The notes under the pieces: generated by a model
What the model was told of the DNA's origin: nothing
Databases searched by the model: none
Seen by the model: the letters and a program-made list of their open reading frames with translations, nothing else
In this document: positions 1-6,054 of the stretch, in pieces
How positions within the stretch are numbered: position 1 is the stretch's first letter
How the letters are laid out: each line of letters starts with the position of its first letter
IMG/VR virus record: IMGVR_UViG_3300031276_000129
Span: 1-21,823 of that record
DNA from: a virus
Direction: 5' to 3' (one strand)
Length of the DNA stretch: 21,823 nucleotides
Position numbers and translations under genes: made by a program

Positions 1-2
1 AC

Positions 3-197
3 ATTGAGGAATACCACGCAAAACAAAATTTACTTAAGAAAGTCATTATTGATTGTCTCAATGAACAGGGTTTTGATTCAGCTTTTAATATTCCTGACTA
101 TATTCTTGCAGACCATATGGTTGAATCACTTTGGCAATTTGCTCGTTCTATATCAGATCTAGCATTTCATGAAAAAAAGGCAGACGTAGACGATTGA
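3..197 (+). CDS. C-terminal end of an unrecognised protein (cut by window start)
   Basis: An open frame runs from the first complete codon at 3 to TGA at 195-197, giving 64 residues with no start inside the window, so the gene begins upstream. The visible part is rich in charged and hydrophobic residues in a helix-like pattern (IEEYHAKQNLLKKV at the start) and ends in an acidic tail (KKADVDD). No motif or family is recognised. It reads in the same direction as everything downstream and probably belongs to the same block of small early or accessory phage genes. Confidence 0.6.
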   Translation: MEEYHAKQNLLKKVIIDCLNEQGFDSAFNIPDYILADHMVESLWQFARSISDLAFHEKKADVDD

Positions 198-251
198 TAC
201 ATAATGGCATTGTGTGTATATTGTTTATGGATTCTTAAAAAAGGAAAAAAA

Positions 252-437
252 ATGAAAAGCAAATCATTAAGAAAAAGGTCATATATTGGAGAGGAAAAAA
301 GAGGAATGGGTCCCGGTGGAAGATGTGTTTGCAAAAAGTGTGGTTACACGAGTCCTCATGGATTAGGTAAACCGTGTGATGAGACAAAGTGTCCAAAATG
401 TGGAGCAATGATGGATCGGCAAGACACGAACGCTTAA
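252..437 (+). CDS. Small stand-alone zinc-ribbon protein
   Basis: This 61-residue basic protein is dominated by a six-cysteine signature: C-x-C-x2-C-G, then about 11 residues ending in P, then C-x4-C-x2-C-G. It includes the string GPGGRCVCKKCGY followed by PHGLGKPC and CPKCGAMM. Stand-alone ribbons of this type (GPGG-CVCPKCGY...PH...G.PC...CPKCG) recur as uncharacterised small proteins in anaerobes and their phages and are sometimes labelled ferredoxin-like. Zn or Fe binding is inferred from the cysteines. The start at 252 was chosen over an upstream ATG at 204 because AAAGGAAAAA lies just before it. A related cysteine pattern recurs in the gene at 21330. Confidence 0.7.
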   Translation: MKSKSLRKRSYIGEEKRGMGPGGRCVCKKCGYTSPHGLGKPCDETKCPKCGAMMDRQDTNA

Positions 438-566
438 ATGGGTTCTATCGATTGATCATTGGTCTTTTTGAGTCTATCAAGGTTTTTTTCTAGAAGATCA
501 AGAAGTTTGATCCGTTCAGAAATGTTGGAAAACGGTCCGCAAGAGAAGTCTCATAGGAGGTTCAAG

Positions 567-827
567 GTGTTAAGGGATAGAGAATATATTGATGAGTCAG
601 AGGTACTATTAGAGAGTAAACCTCGTTTCAAGATTGGAACGAAATTCGTTCGTTCAACTGGGCAGAGGAAAGACGTTGAAACTGTTGACGATATCTACAC
701 GACAACAAATTCAAAAGGACAAGTCGTCAATATAGTGTATATAACATCTCATGAATTCATGGGGCAAAGAGTCACTGATCCCGAAGTCCCAGAGGCAACG
801 ATTGCAAGAGCAAGGATTGTTAAATAG
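567..827 (+). CDS. Small conserved-looking phage protein, function unknown
   Basis: The product is 86 residues. The frame is open upstream to a TTG at 459, but the only convincing ribosome site is AGGAGG at 555-560, six bases before an in-frame GTG at 567, so 567 is taken as the start. The C-terminal two thirds (FKIGTKFVRSTGQRKDVETV, then DDIYTTTNSKGQVV and THEFMGQ-like SHEFMGQRVTD) reads as a small beta-rich domain. Its motif order (K-x-G-x-K-F-x-R-x-T-G-x-R-K-D, then S-x-E-F-M-G-Q and a final ATIAR) resembles small orphan phage proteins known to me only as hypothetical. No catalytic motif is visible. The preceding 438-566 stretch carries no gene that can be supported. Confidence 0.65.
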   Translation: MLRDREYIDESEVLLESKPRFKIGTKFVRSTGQRKDVETVDDIYTTTNSKGQVVNIVYITSHEFMGQRVTDPEVPEATIARARIVK

Positions 828-949
828 GAGAAGACAGCCCGTAGACTACAGGGTGTGGTGTTTAGACACATTATTCGTGGATTGTGATATTTTTTTGTGT
901 TAGGATTTGTGATGGTTTAGGTCTAAGATGGGCCAAGGAAAGATTTATT

Positions 950-1162
950 ATGGGACATAGAGGGATATCAGAGCCGAACACAGTGTCATGTCGTTGCAAA
1001 AAGACAACGGATGAGGTGTTTCTTGTCGAACCCAAAGCTATCACTTTGACTGGCAAGGCAGCCGATGAGTTTGTCGACATGGTCCTATCCCCTGCTCCAG
1101 AGATATCCTCGGCGCTTAGACTAGCTGTAGAGTTCTATGAGAAGACTGTTGTCAGCGAATAA
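950..1162 (+). CDS. Small protein with TacA/DUF1778-like C-terminal tail
   Basis: The product is 70 residues. ATG 950 is preferred over a GTG at 884 because AAGGAAAG precedes it with normal spacing. Residues 13-17 hold a CRCKK patch. Residues 27-64 read EPKAITLTGKAADEFVDMV followed by LSPAPEISSALRLAVEFYEK. That layout (a beta-like segment, then a helix with F-x3-L/V, a P-x-P turn, then L-x3-A-x3-Y) resembles the toxin-neutralising tail of TacA-type (DUF1778) antitoxins, which in that family follows an N-terminal ribbon-helix-helix. No ribbon-helix-helix is visible here and no GNAT toxin lies next to it. The similarity is a pattern impression, not an alignment, and the protein may be unrelated. 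Confidence 0.55.
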   Translation: MGHRGISEPNTVSCRCKKTTDEVFLVEPKAITLTGKAADEFVDMVLSPAPEISSALRLAVEFYEKTVVSE

Positions 1163-1213
1163 TCAACAACGATAAAGGATGAGATCGTAAATTGATGGAA
1201 GAACAGGCGAAAG

Positions 1214-1822
1214 ATGATAGTTACATCGATAATATTTGATAGGGTGACGGTTTATAAGCTAAATCAAAATGGTCAACACGAAAAAGATGTTTATGAAAAA
1301 TGTTTAGTTAGGTTAAACAAGGACGACAGTGTCTATATCCAGGTAAGTAAAGCAGACATATCTTCAAATGAATTTGGTAACGGTCCTGTGATGGTTAGTT
1401 ACAGAGTGATCGAATTCAATCCAAAACTTTTGGTTTTTGATGCTAAGATAGAAGATGGTGAGGAGTTAAAACCTGTTTATGTTATGTGCGAGTTTGATGT
1501 CGTTTCATCTAAGAAAAGCAGAGTGGATGACATCGATGTAAAGCATGCAAAACCAATGTATTTTGGTAACAGGAAGTGTGAAGCATGTGGATGGGTGAAG
1601 TCAATTATAGAGTTCCATGGACACAAAGAATGTGACGCATGTGTCGATGAGGCCAGGGAGGCTTTATCTGTTGTTGAGGCAAAGATACGTGAAGGTGGTT
1701 ACTGTAAGGAACTTGTTTCAACACTGATTCCTAGCAAGAATGCCTATATGAAGGATTACTTAGCTAGGAAAAAATTGAGATTAAAAATGGATGATGAAGG
1801 TGAGGGAGAAGATGAAAAATGA
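1214..1822 (+). CDS. Unknown protein with a central CxxC...CxxC zinc site
   Basis: The product is 202 residues and no family is recognised. The N-terminal 100 residues look beta-rich (MIVTSIIFDRVTVYKL, then alternating hydrophobic strands). Residues 122-142 contain CEACGW and then CDAC, two CxxC pairs 14 residues apart that would fit a structural zinc knuckle with intervening histidines. The C-terminus is a charged helix with a basic run (ARKKLRLK) and an acidic end (DDEGEGEDEK). The SD is weak (AGGCGAAAG just before ATG 1214). The last 11 bases overlap the next gene, which suggests translational coupling. Confidence 0.65.
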   Translation: MIVTSIIFDRVTVYKLNQNGQHEKDVYEKCLVRLNKDDSVYIQVSKADISSNEFGNGPVMVSYRVIEFNPKLLVFDAKIEDGEELKPVYVMCEFDVVSSKKSRVDDIDVKHAKPMYFGNRKCEACGWVKSIIEFHGHKECDACVDEAREALSVVEAKIREGGYCKELVSTLIPSKNAYMKDYLARKKLRLKMDDEGEGEDEK

Positions 1823-2012
1823 GGATACAATAAGAAAAGAGACCGAGAGTAGTCTAATTAAGATGTGTTCCGATCTTGATGACCAGAAAATAATTCTGTT
1901 GAGTATTATTGACGTTTGGAAGCATTCAAAAAATGCTAGTGGAATGATACAGGCGTTGTCGAATATAGATTTAGCTATAAGATCGTTGGAGAAAATAATT
2001 AGAGGTCTTTAG
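1812..2012 (+). CDS. Small helical protein, function unknown
   Basis: The product is 66 residues, starting at ATG 1812 inside the end of the preceding gene, with GGTGAGGGAG as ribosome site. An in-frame ATG at 1791 is less likely because it lacks an SD. The protein looks almost wholly alpha-helical and amphipathic (ETESSLIKMCSDLDDQKII, later MIQALSNIDLAIRSLEKII), with no cysteine pairs, signal or membrane segment. It overlaps its upstream neighbour by 11 bases and ends two bases before the next start, which is operon-like packing. No function can be assigned. Confidence 0.6.
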   Translation: MKNEDTIRKETESSLIKMCSDLDDQKIILLSIIDVWKHSKNASGMIQALSNIDLAIRSLEKIIRGL

Positions 2013-2014
2013 TT

Positions 2015-2218
2015 ATGGTGGAGTATTTCATTAAAGGCTTTGCCAATGCGTTTGATTTATTTGGAGTATTGAGACATAGTACTCAAAACATACAAGAAGA
2101 TGGTTTTAAGAAAGACATGGAAGCCATAGCCGGTGACTGGCAAGCTGTAGGCGATGACCTTAGACGGGTGATGAAGTGTTACTCTAAAGCCCATGGACTT
2201 TTTAAACAAGCGAAATAG
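2015..2218 (+). CDS. Small protein upstream of the IS607 element, unknown
   Basis: The product is 67 residues. ATG 2015 has AGAGG about ten bases upstream, at the end of the previous gene. The sequence is mixed helical (MVEYFIKGFANAFDLFGVL, later EAIAGDWQAVGDDLRRVMK) and ends with a basic tail. The segment AIAGDWQAVGDDLRRVM is typical of short phage proteins with no known role, and no motif is recognised. It is the last intact phage gene before the gene interrupted by the IS607 element, whose remnant ATG lies 20 bases downstream. Confidence 0.6.
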   Translation: MVEYFIKGFANAFDLFGVLRHSTQNIQEDGFKKDMEAIAGDWQAVGDDLRRVMKCYSKAHGLFKQAK

Positions 2219-2238
2219 AAAAATACTCAAAAGCGGGG

Positions 2239-2280
2239 ATGTTGACAGCAAACGAAGACTGCCTTAGACTAGGACTATGA
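2239..2280 (+). pseudogene. 5' remnant of a phage gene split by the IS607 element
   Basis: ATG 2239 begins MLTANEDCLRLG and would stop at TGA 2278-2280 just inside the element. The codons CTA GGA at 2269-2274 carry a GG at 2272-2273. On the other side of the element the frame TTG GGT AAG at 4041-4049 carries a GG at 4044-4045. Replacing everything between the two GG pairs gives CTA GGT AAG TTT, a continuous frame of about 120 codons ending at 4373. IS607-type serine recombinases are known to join ends at a GG dinucleotide, so this reads as the interrupted N-terminus. The SD for 2239 is weak (only a G-run adjacent), which lowers confidence. Confidence 0.5.
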
Positions 2281-4044
2281 GGGTCAAATTATCAGAATGG
2301 GCCAAGCAAACAGGTATAAGTTTCAAGACTGCCCAGAGGTGGTTTTATTCTGGTAAGATGCCTGTTTCCACAATCAGAACCCCCACGGGTAGGATTATGG
2401 TTATACTCGAAGAACCTGTTAGCAAGGATGAACGTACCGTGTTATATGCCCGAGTATCTTCATCAGATCAAAAAGGCGATTGTCAACGGCAGGCAGATCG
2501 GCTTCGCTTATTGGCTACAGGGCGAGGATGGTCGAATATTGAAATTGTGTCTGAGATAGGTTCTGGTTTGAACGGTCACCGTAAGCACTTGATTCGATTA
2601 TTATCGGATCCCACAGTTAGACGCCTTGTTGTTGAGCACCGCGACCGTCTTGCGAGATTCGGTGTTGAGTACATCGAAGCTGTTTTGAAGGCCCATGGTA
2701 GAGAGCTTGTGATAGCGGAAGAAGGAGAACAGAAGCTTGACATAGTTCAAGATTTTATTGATGTGGTAACATCTATGTGTGCCAGAATTTATGGTCGACG
2801 AGCAGCAAAAAATAGAGCGAAGCGAGCTGTTGATGCCGCTGGAGAAAAGGTTACTTGATACGGTCACATAAAATCAGGTTAGATCCGAACGATAAGCAGG
2901 CTACTGGATTATCGCGGGCGGCTGGCTGTGCTAGGTTTGCATGGAATTATGCGTTGTCCGAATGGAAACGACAGTATGCGTTAGGCCAGAAACCGAGTGA
3001 GACAACTTTGCGAAAGCAGTTAAATGCGGTAAAAAGGGAGCATTATCCGTGGATGTTGGAATCCACAAAGAATGCTCCGCAGCAGGCGATCAAGAATCTT
3101 GGTACAGCGTTCAAAAATTTTTTTAAAAAACGAGCAAGATATCCTAGGTTTAAGAAAAAGGGTATTCATGATTCTTTTAGGGTTGACAATGGACCTGGTA
3201 CGTTTGAGACAGATGCAGAAAAGATCCGGATCCCTAAAATAGGTTGGGTACGAATGCGAGAGGCATTACGATTTGAGGGGCGCATTATTTCGGCTACGGT
3301 GTCGAGACGTGCAGATCAGTGGTATGTGAGTATTCAGGTGGAGGTCGAGGATGTTCCAATTGTGTGCAAGAGCCAAGGCACGGTTGGGGTGGATCTCGGT
3401 ATTAGGCATCTGGCGACACTATCTACAGGGGAGCACATTGAAGGACCGAAGTCATTAAAGAAAGCGTTGCCGAGGTTGCGTCGACTGAATAAGTCGGTTA
3501 GTCGAAAGAAGAAAGGATCGAAGAATAGACAGAAGGCGAAGGCCAAGTTGGCACTGGAACACATTCGGATTTCAAATATTCGAAATAATTTCTTACACAA
3601 TCTGACAACGAAATTGGTGCGACAGTTTAGTGTCATTGTCATCGAAGATTTGAACGTATCAGGAATGATGAAGAATCGGCATTTGTCACGAGCGATATCG
3701 GATATGGGTTTTTTCGAATTCCGTCGTCAACTAAGTTATAAGGGACCGTTATTCGGTTCCGAAATTTTGGTTTATCCTAGATTTGCTCCGTCATCGAAGA
3801 AATGTTCTTATTGTGGGTATGTGATTGAGAATCTACCGCTATCCATTAGGGAATGGGATTGTCCTAGTTGCGGAACAGCCCATGACCGCGATGAGAATGC
3901 TGCGAAGGTTTTAAGGAATTGGGCCGCGAGTTTCTCGGTATCAGCCTGTGGAGAAGGTTGCTCTGGCGCGCAGATTTGCAAGTGCGTGAAACGATCTTCT
4001 GAGAAGCAGGAAATCAACACTGAACAAGGTATGTCCTTGCTTGG
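2273..4044 (+). mobile_element. IS607-family insertion sequence (tnpA + tnpB)
   Basis: The element is about 1.77 kb and holds a serine recombinase gene followed by tnpB, the IS607 arrangement. It shows no terminal inverted repeats or target duplication, as expected for the family. The ends are placed at GG 2272-2273 and GG 4044-4045 because joining them restores a phage reading frame. With these ends tnpA starts only four bases inside the left end, and the TnpB stop codon is completed by flanking DNA. Both are unusual enough that the left end could instead lie some tens of bases upstream. Both genes are uninterrupted and retain their active-site residues, so the element may be active or recently inserted. 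CGN arginine codons seem somewhat more frequent than in the neighbouring genes. Confidence 0.75.
2277..2858 (+). CDS. tnpA: IS607-family serine recombinase (transposase TnpA)
   Basis: The product is 193 residues, close to the usual size for this family. Residues 4-30 form a MerR-like helix-turn-helix (KLSEWAKQTGISFKTAQRWF), the N-terminal DNA-binding domain characteristic of IS607 transposases. Residues 53 onward form the resolvase catalytic domain. YARVSSSDQK carries R59 and the nucleophilic serine, S61 by alignment to the resolvase ARVS motif, and EHRDRLARFG (120-129) supplies the conserved arginines R124 and R127. A C-terminal basic helix follows. The enzyme would cut and rejoin element ends through a covalent serine-DNA intermediate with little target specificity. 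The stop codon overlaps the tnpB start (TTGA), so the two are probably translated together. Confidence 0.93.
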   Translation: MRVKLSEWAKQTGISFKTAQRWFYSGKMPVSTIRTPTGRIMVILEEPVSKDERTVLYARVSSSDQKGDCQRQADRLRLLATGRGWSNIEIVSEIGSGLNGHRKHLIRLLSDPTVRRLVVEHRDRLARFGVEYIEAVLKAHGRELVIAEEGEQKLDIVQDFIDVVTSMCARIYGRRAAKNRAKRAVDAAGEKVT

Positions 4045-4048
4045 GTAA
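2855..4048 (+). CDS. tnpB: TnpB RNA-guided endonuclease of the IS607 element
   Basis: The product is 397 residues, a normal TnpB length. The start is TTG 2855, overlapping the tnpA stop, with GGAGAAAAGG just upstream. The N-terminal helix-turn-helix-like OrfB region contains RFAWNYALSEW (about 27-37) and PRFKKKG. The RuvC-like nuclease motifs are all present: D180 in GVDLGIRHLATLS, E264 in VIVIEDLNVSGM, and HDRDENAA at 343-350. The C4 zinc finger is C317-x2-C320 and C336-x2-C339. The tail ACGEGCSG...KQEINTE matches the style of TnpB C-termini whose coding DNA doubles as guide-RNA scaffold. Biochemically studied TnpB proteins cut DNA next to a short TAM under omega RNA guidance. All catalytic residues are kept, so activity is plausible. 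Confidence 0.94.
   Translation: MIRSHKIRLDPNDKQATGLSRAAGCARFAWNYALSEWKRQYALGQKPSETTLRKQLNAVKREHYPWMLESTKNAPQQAIKNLGTAFKNFFKKRARYPRFKKKGIHDSFRVDNGPGTFETDAEKIRIPKIGWVRMREALRFEGRIISATVSRRADQWYVSIQVEVEDVPIVCKSQGTVGVDLGIRHLATLSTGEHIEGPKSLKKALPRLRRLNKSVSRKKKGSKNRQKAKAKLALEHIRISNIRNNFLHNLTTKLVRQFSVIVIEDLNVSGMMKNRHLSRAISDMGFFEFRRQLSYKGPLFGSEILVYPRFAPSSKKCSYCGYVIENLPLSIREWDCPSCGTAHDRDENAAKVLRNWAASFSVSACGEGCSGAQICKCVKRSSEKQEINTEQGMSLLG
3900..4045 (+). ncRNA. Candidate omega RNA scaffold at the tnpB 3' end
   Basis: The tnpB 3' end contains a run of small hairpins that coding alone need not explain. CAAGG-TATGT-CCTTG (4025-4039) is a perfect 5-bp stem directly before the inferred right end at 4044-4045. 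CTTC-TGA-GAAG lies at 3996-4006. A weaker TTGC/CTG...CAG/GCAA stem lies around 3958-3984, and a CCG/GAG...CTC/GG element near 3923-3937. Known TnpB systems process an omega RNA from this part of the mRNA, with the guide supplied by DNA just past the right end. By that rule the guide would start near 4045. The boundaries are approximate and the 5' limit is a guess. Confidence 0.4.
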
Positions 4049-4373
4049 GTTTGATGAAACGGTAATTGGTTTCAAGAACAGGAGTACGGCTTTTTTAAAA
4101 AACCTAAATCCTGATTTTTTATCAGATGGAGAGTGGGATGAACGCAAAGTTTCAATTAAAGAATTATCTTCAGTTAAAACAGTAAATGACGTCATGAAAT
4201 ATCTAGGAGTAAAAAGGTCTGATGTTTTTGCTCGTGCCCTTCAAAGTGGGCTCAGACAGTTTGGCCTGGCTTCTAGGGTAGTTGTTAATGACGAATTTTT
4301 TGATGTTTTAATAAGTGCAGAGAGACCTGTGGAGTATGCGAGTCTGAGACTTAGATTTGGAGATGAAGAATGA
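4041..4373 (+). CDS. 3' part of the IS-split phage gene, possibly still translated
   Basis: The frame is open from 3990 and the first usable start is TTG 4041, inside the tnpB 3' end, with AAGG 11 bases upstream. This would give 110 residues. From G2 (GGT 4044) onward the sequence appears to be the original phage protein, whose first 11 residues lie at 2239-2271. The product reads GKFDETVIGFKNRSTAFLKN, then a helix-rich middle (VNDVMKYLGVKRSDVFARAL). No family is recognised. Its stop overlaps the start of the next gene (ATGA at 4370-4373), so it may be coupled to the peptidase-like gene. The original start would be ATG 2239. Confidence 0.6.
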   Translation: MGKFDETVIGFKNRSTAFLKNLNPDFLSDGEWDERKVSIKELSSVKTVNDVMKYLGVKRSDVFARALQSGLRQFGLASRVVVNDEFFDVLISAERPVEYASLRLRFGDEE

Positions 4374-5080
4374 ACGCTTTGGTTTTTTATTCAAGTCGTG
4401 ATTCAAAGGGTAAAGTTGATGCATCAGGGGCCTTTATTCCTGAGGCGAAAGCGTTTGCAAAAAGGCATGGTATCCCAGATGAGGATGTCATCGGAATAGA
4501 TTGCACGAAGAGGAATCCTGCGAGTGTGAGGAGATCTTTGGTAATTAAGGAATTATCTCGAAGTGACAAAACAGATCTAGAGGTATTGGCATTTTTTGGT
4601 CATGGTTGGCCAGATGGCATCCAGTTCGGTTTCAGAAGACAGCATATACCGTTGCTAGTAGAAAGCCTTCCTTATCCAGTTAGAACCGATTTAAAGGTAG
4701 GCCTATTCGCATGTCTTACTGCTGAAAATGATAAACGGGACAGTGATCGTAAAAATATTGGACCGGGTACTGATAATGGATTTGCTGACCGGTTACGAGA
4801 TGGGCTGGTAAGACATGGGGTAACTGATGGGTGGGTGGATGCTCACAAGACGGCTGGACATACCAATTGGAATCCGTACGTCGTTAGGATGCGATGCAGT
4901 GACGTGGTTAATCCAGAGCGAGGGGGTATAGGTGGTATATGGTTAGTACCACCTAGTTCACCACGCTGGAAGCGTTGGTGTAAGGCGTTAAGAGACAAGG
5001 ATACTGGACTTAGATATGATTTTTTAGTTATGGATAGAGATGAGATAATCGAAAAAATACAAATCAGACAGGATATTTAG
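4370..5080 (+). CDS. Caspase/gingipain-like (clan CD) cysteine peptidase candidate
   Basis: The product is 236 residues. A hydrophobic strand ending in FFGHGW (LEVLAFFGHG, H78) and a second ending in FAC (LKVGLFACLTA, C115) lie 37 residues apart. This His-Gly / Ala-Cys layout is the hallmark of clan CD peptidases (caspase, gingipain, legumain, CHAT). The following GPGTDNGFADRLRDGL, a later HTNWNPYVVRM and a C-terminal PSSPRWKRWCKALRD look like conserved blocks of a family seen in phages and prophages as hypothetical proteins. H78 and C115 as the catalytic pair is an inference. The start overlaps the upstream stop (ATGA). No signal peptide or membrane segment is visible. The substrate is unknown; it could be a virion protein, a host protein or a defence component. 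Confidence 0.65.
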   Translation: MNALVFYSSRDSKGKVDASGAFIPEAKAFAKRHGIPDEDVIGIDCTKRNPASVRRSLVIKELSRSDKTDLEVLAFFGHGWPDGIQFGFRRQHIPLLVESLPYPVRTDLKVGLFACLTAENDKRDSDRKNIGPGTDNGFADRLRDGLVRHGVTDGWVDAHKTAGHTNWNPYVVRMRCSDVVNPERGGIGGIWLVPPSSPRWKRWCKALRDKDTGLRYDFLVMDRDEIIEKIQIRQDI

Positions 5081-5081
5081 T

Positions 5082-5480
5082 ATGAAATTATCAGAAAAAA
5101 TACTTGAGGATATTGAATCGAACAAATGTGGTTGCGAAACGTGTCAAAAGAGGAGTCGTATTGTTACTCCGGTCATAGATGCATTGGTCACAGCTCTTGA
5201 TCAGGTGGATTTGGACGACAGAGAGCATATGGGGCTGCCTGAGTTTATTGAGGCAGTTTTGATAATGACAAGTGCAATGGTAGAGATATCTCCTTCCAAT
5301 ATTGAATTTGTGTCTTGTCAAGCTTTGCTGCTTGCTGAGAAATTTCGTTCTCTAAATAATCATTTTTCCATTAGAGCTGCTATTGAGGAAGGGATATCGG
5401 ACTTTGTGAGTAAATATTTGATACTTAACAATACATTTCCTGGGTTTAATAATGATGATGAAGGTAACACTGTGCATTAA
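5082..5480 (+). CDS. Unknown protein with N-terminal CxCxxC
   Basis: The product is 132 residues. ATG 5082 follows the upstream stop by one base, with AGGA eight bases before it. Residues 16-21 form C-G-C-E-T-C, a compact cysteine cluster that could bind metal, although no second cysteine pair lies close by. The rest is predicted helical (VTPVIDALVTALDQVDLDD, later EFIEAVLIMTSAMVEI) and ends with an acidic tail (FNNDDEGNTVH). It is rich in hydrophobic residues but has no clear transmembrane stretch. No family is recognised. It sits in a tight operon directly after the peptidase-like gene, which could mean a shared function but does not show it. Confidence 0.6.
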   Translation: MKLSEKILEDIESNKCGCETCQKRSRIVTPVIDALVTALDQVDLDDREHMGLPEFIEAVLIMTSAMVEISPSNIEFVSCQALLLAEKFRSLNNHFSIRAAIEEGISDFVSKYLILNNTFPGFNNDDEGNTVH

Positions 5481-5491
5481 AGGTGGTTTTT

Positions 5492-5800
5492 ATGTGGGAA
5501 AAATCGAATAGCGATCCTCCGGCCTACACGAGTGAGGATCGAAAATGGGGATTAGTAAGAATGGATTCTGGATGGATACTTCATTTTTTATCATCTGGTA
5601 GGTCAATAAGGGAGGTTTATTCTTTTGATAGTGAGGATCCACCGTTAGATAGAGCATCGGACAAAGTGAATGAGATTAACAATAAGAGAAAAGGTGCGTC
5701 ATGGAAAGAGGTATCAATTAGGGGACGTCCTGGTGAAGAGGGTCCATTAGGTGGACGGCCGATTCCTATGCAGACGCAAGACAAAAGGAGGAAAAAGTGA
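5492..5800 (+). CDS. Small phage protein, function unknown
   Basis: The product is 102 residues. ATG 5492 is chosen over GTG 5483 because AGGTGG lies six bases upstream of it. The N-terminal half is beta-like with aromatic residues (WGLVRMDSGWILHFLSSGRS), and the C-terminal half is a disordered basic and glycine/proline-rich tail (RGRPGEEGPLGGRP, then DKRRKK). The tail could contact nucleic acid, but nothing more specific can be read. The last four bases overlap the GTG start of the next gene, and AGGAGG for that gene lies within its own final codons. Confidence 0.6.
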   Translation: MWEKSNSDPPAYTSEDRKWGLVRMDSGWILHFLSSGRSIREVYSFDSEDPPLDRASDKVNEINNKRKGASWKEVSIRGRPGEEGPLGGRPIPMQTQDKRRKK

Positions 5801-6009
5801 CAGCGATGAATAAGGTTTTGGCAGACGTTACAAAGACGGAGCAGGTTGTCGTTTGTGCTTATTGTTCAGAAAGGCATAACGTAAACACTGATGGTTTTAT
5901 TGTGGTTTTTGGTGATATTCATAAGGGAATGGATACACCTGTAATTTCAGGAAATATAAGCGATAGGGGTAAGCTTATTGGGTCCATTGGTATTGTGTAC
6001 GAAACATGA
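5797..6009 (+). CDS. Small protein with a CAYC knuckle, unknown
   Basis: The product is 70 residues. GTG 5797 has AGGAGG about five bases upstream and overlaps the previous stop; an ATG three codons later (5806) is the alternative start. Residues 20-23 are C-A-Y-C followed by SERH, half of a zinc knuckle. The remainder looks like a beta-strand domain (GFIVVFGDIHKG, later GKLIGSIGIVY). No family is recognised. About 45 bases then separate it from the next gene, with no terminator visible. Confidence 0.55.
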   Translation: MTAMNKVLADVTKTEQVVVCAYCSERHNVNTDGFIVVFGDIHKGMDTPVISGNISDRGKLIGSIGIVYET

Positions 6010-6054
6010 TTTTGTAGAGGGTTTATTGTCCGCTATGCAGACAGGAGATGTATA

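Noticed and set aside
459-566. N-terminal extension of the small gene at 567 to TTG 459
   Set aside because: No ribosome site precedes 459, 507 or 522, while AGGAGG sits six bases before the in-frame GTG 567. The extension is also low-complexity (Arg/Ser-rich).
871-1080. Minus-strand open frames opposite many genes (e.g. 871-1080, 11164-11643, 11911-12450, 21437-21772)
   Set aside because: They lie antisense to well-supported + strand genes, lack SD sites and recognisable motifs, and have serine/leucine-rich compositions typical of the reverse complement of real genes.
2235-2238. Alternative left end of the IS607 element at the G-run 2235-2238
   Set aside because: It would give a more usual distance to tnpA, but joining it to the right end leaves the downstream gene with no usable start, whereas the 2272-2273 junction restores an in-frame ATG. 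It is kept only as a fallback.
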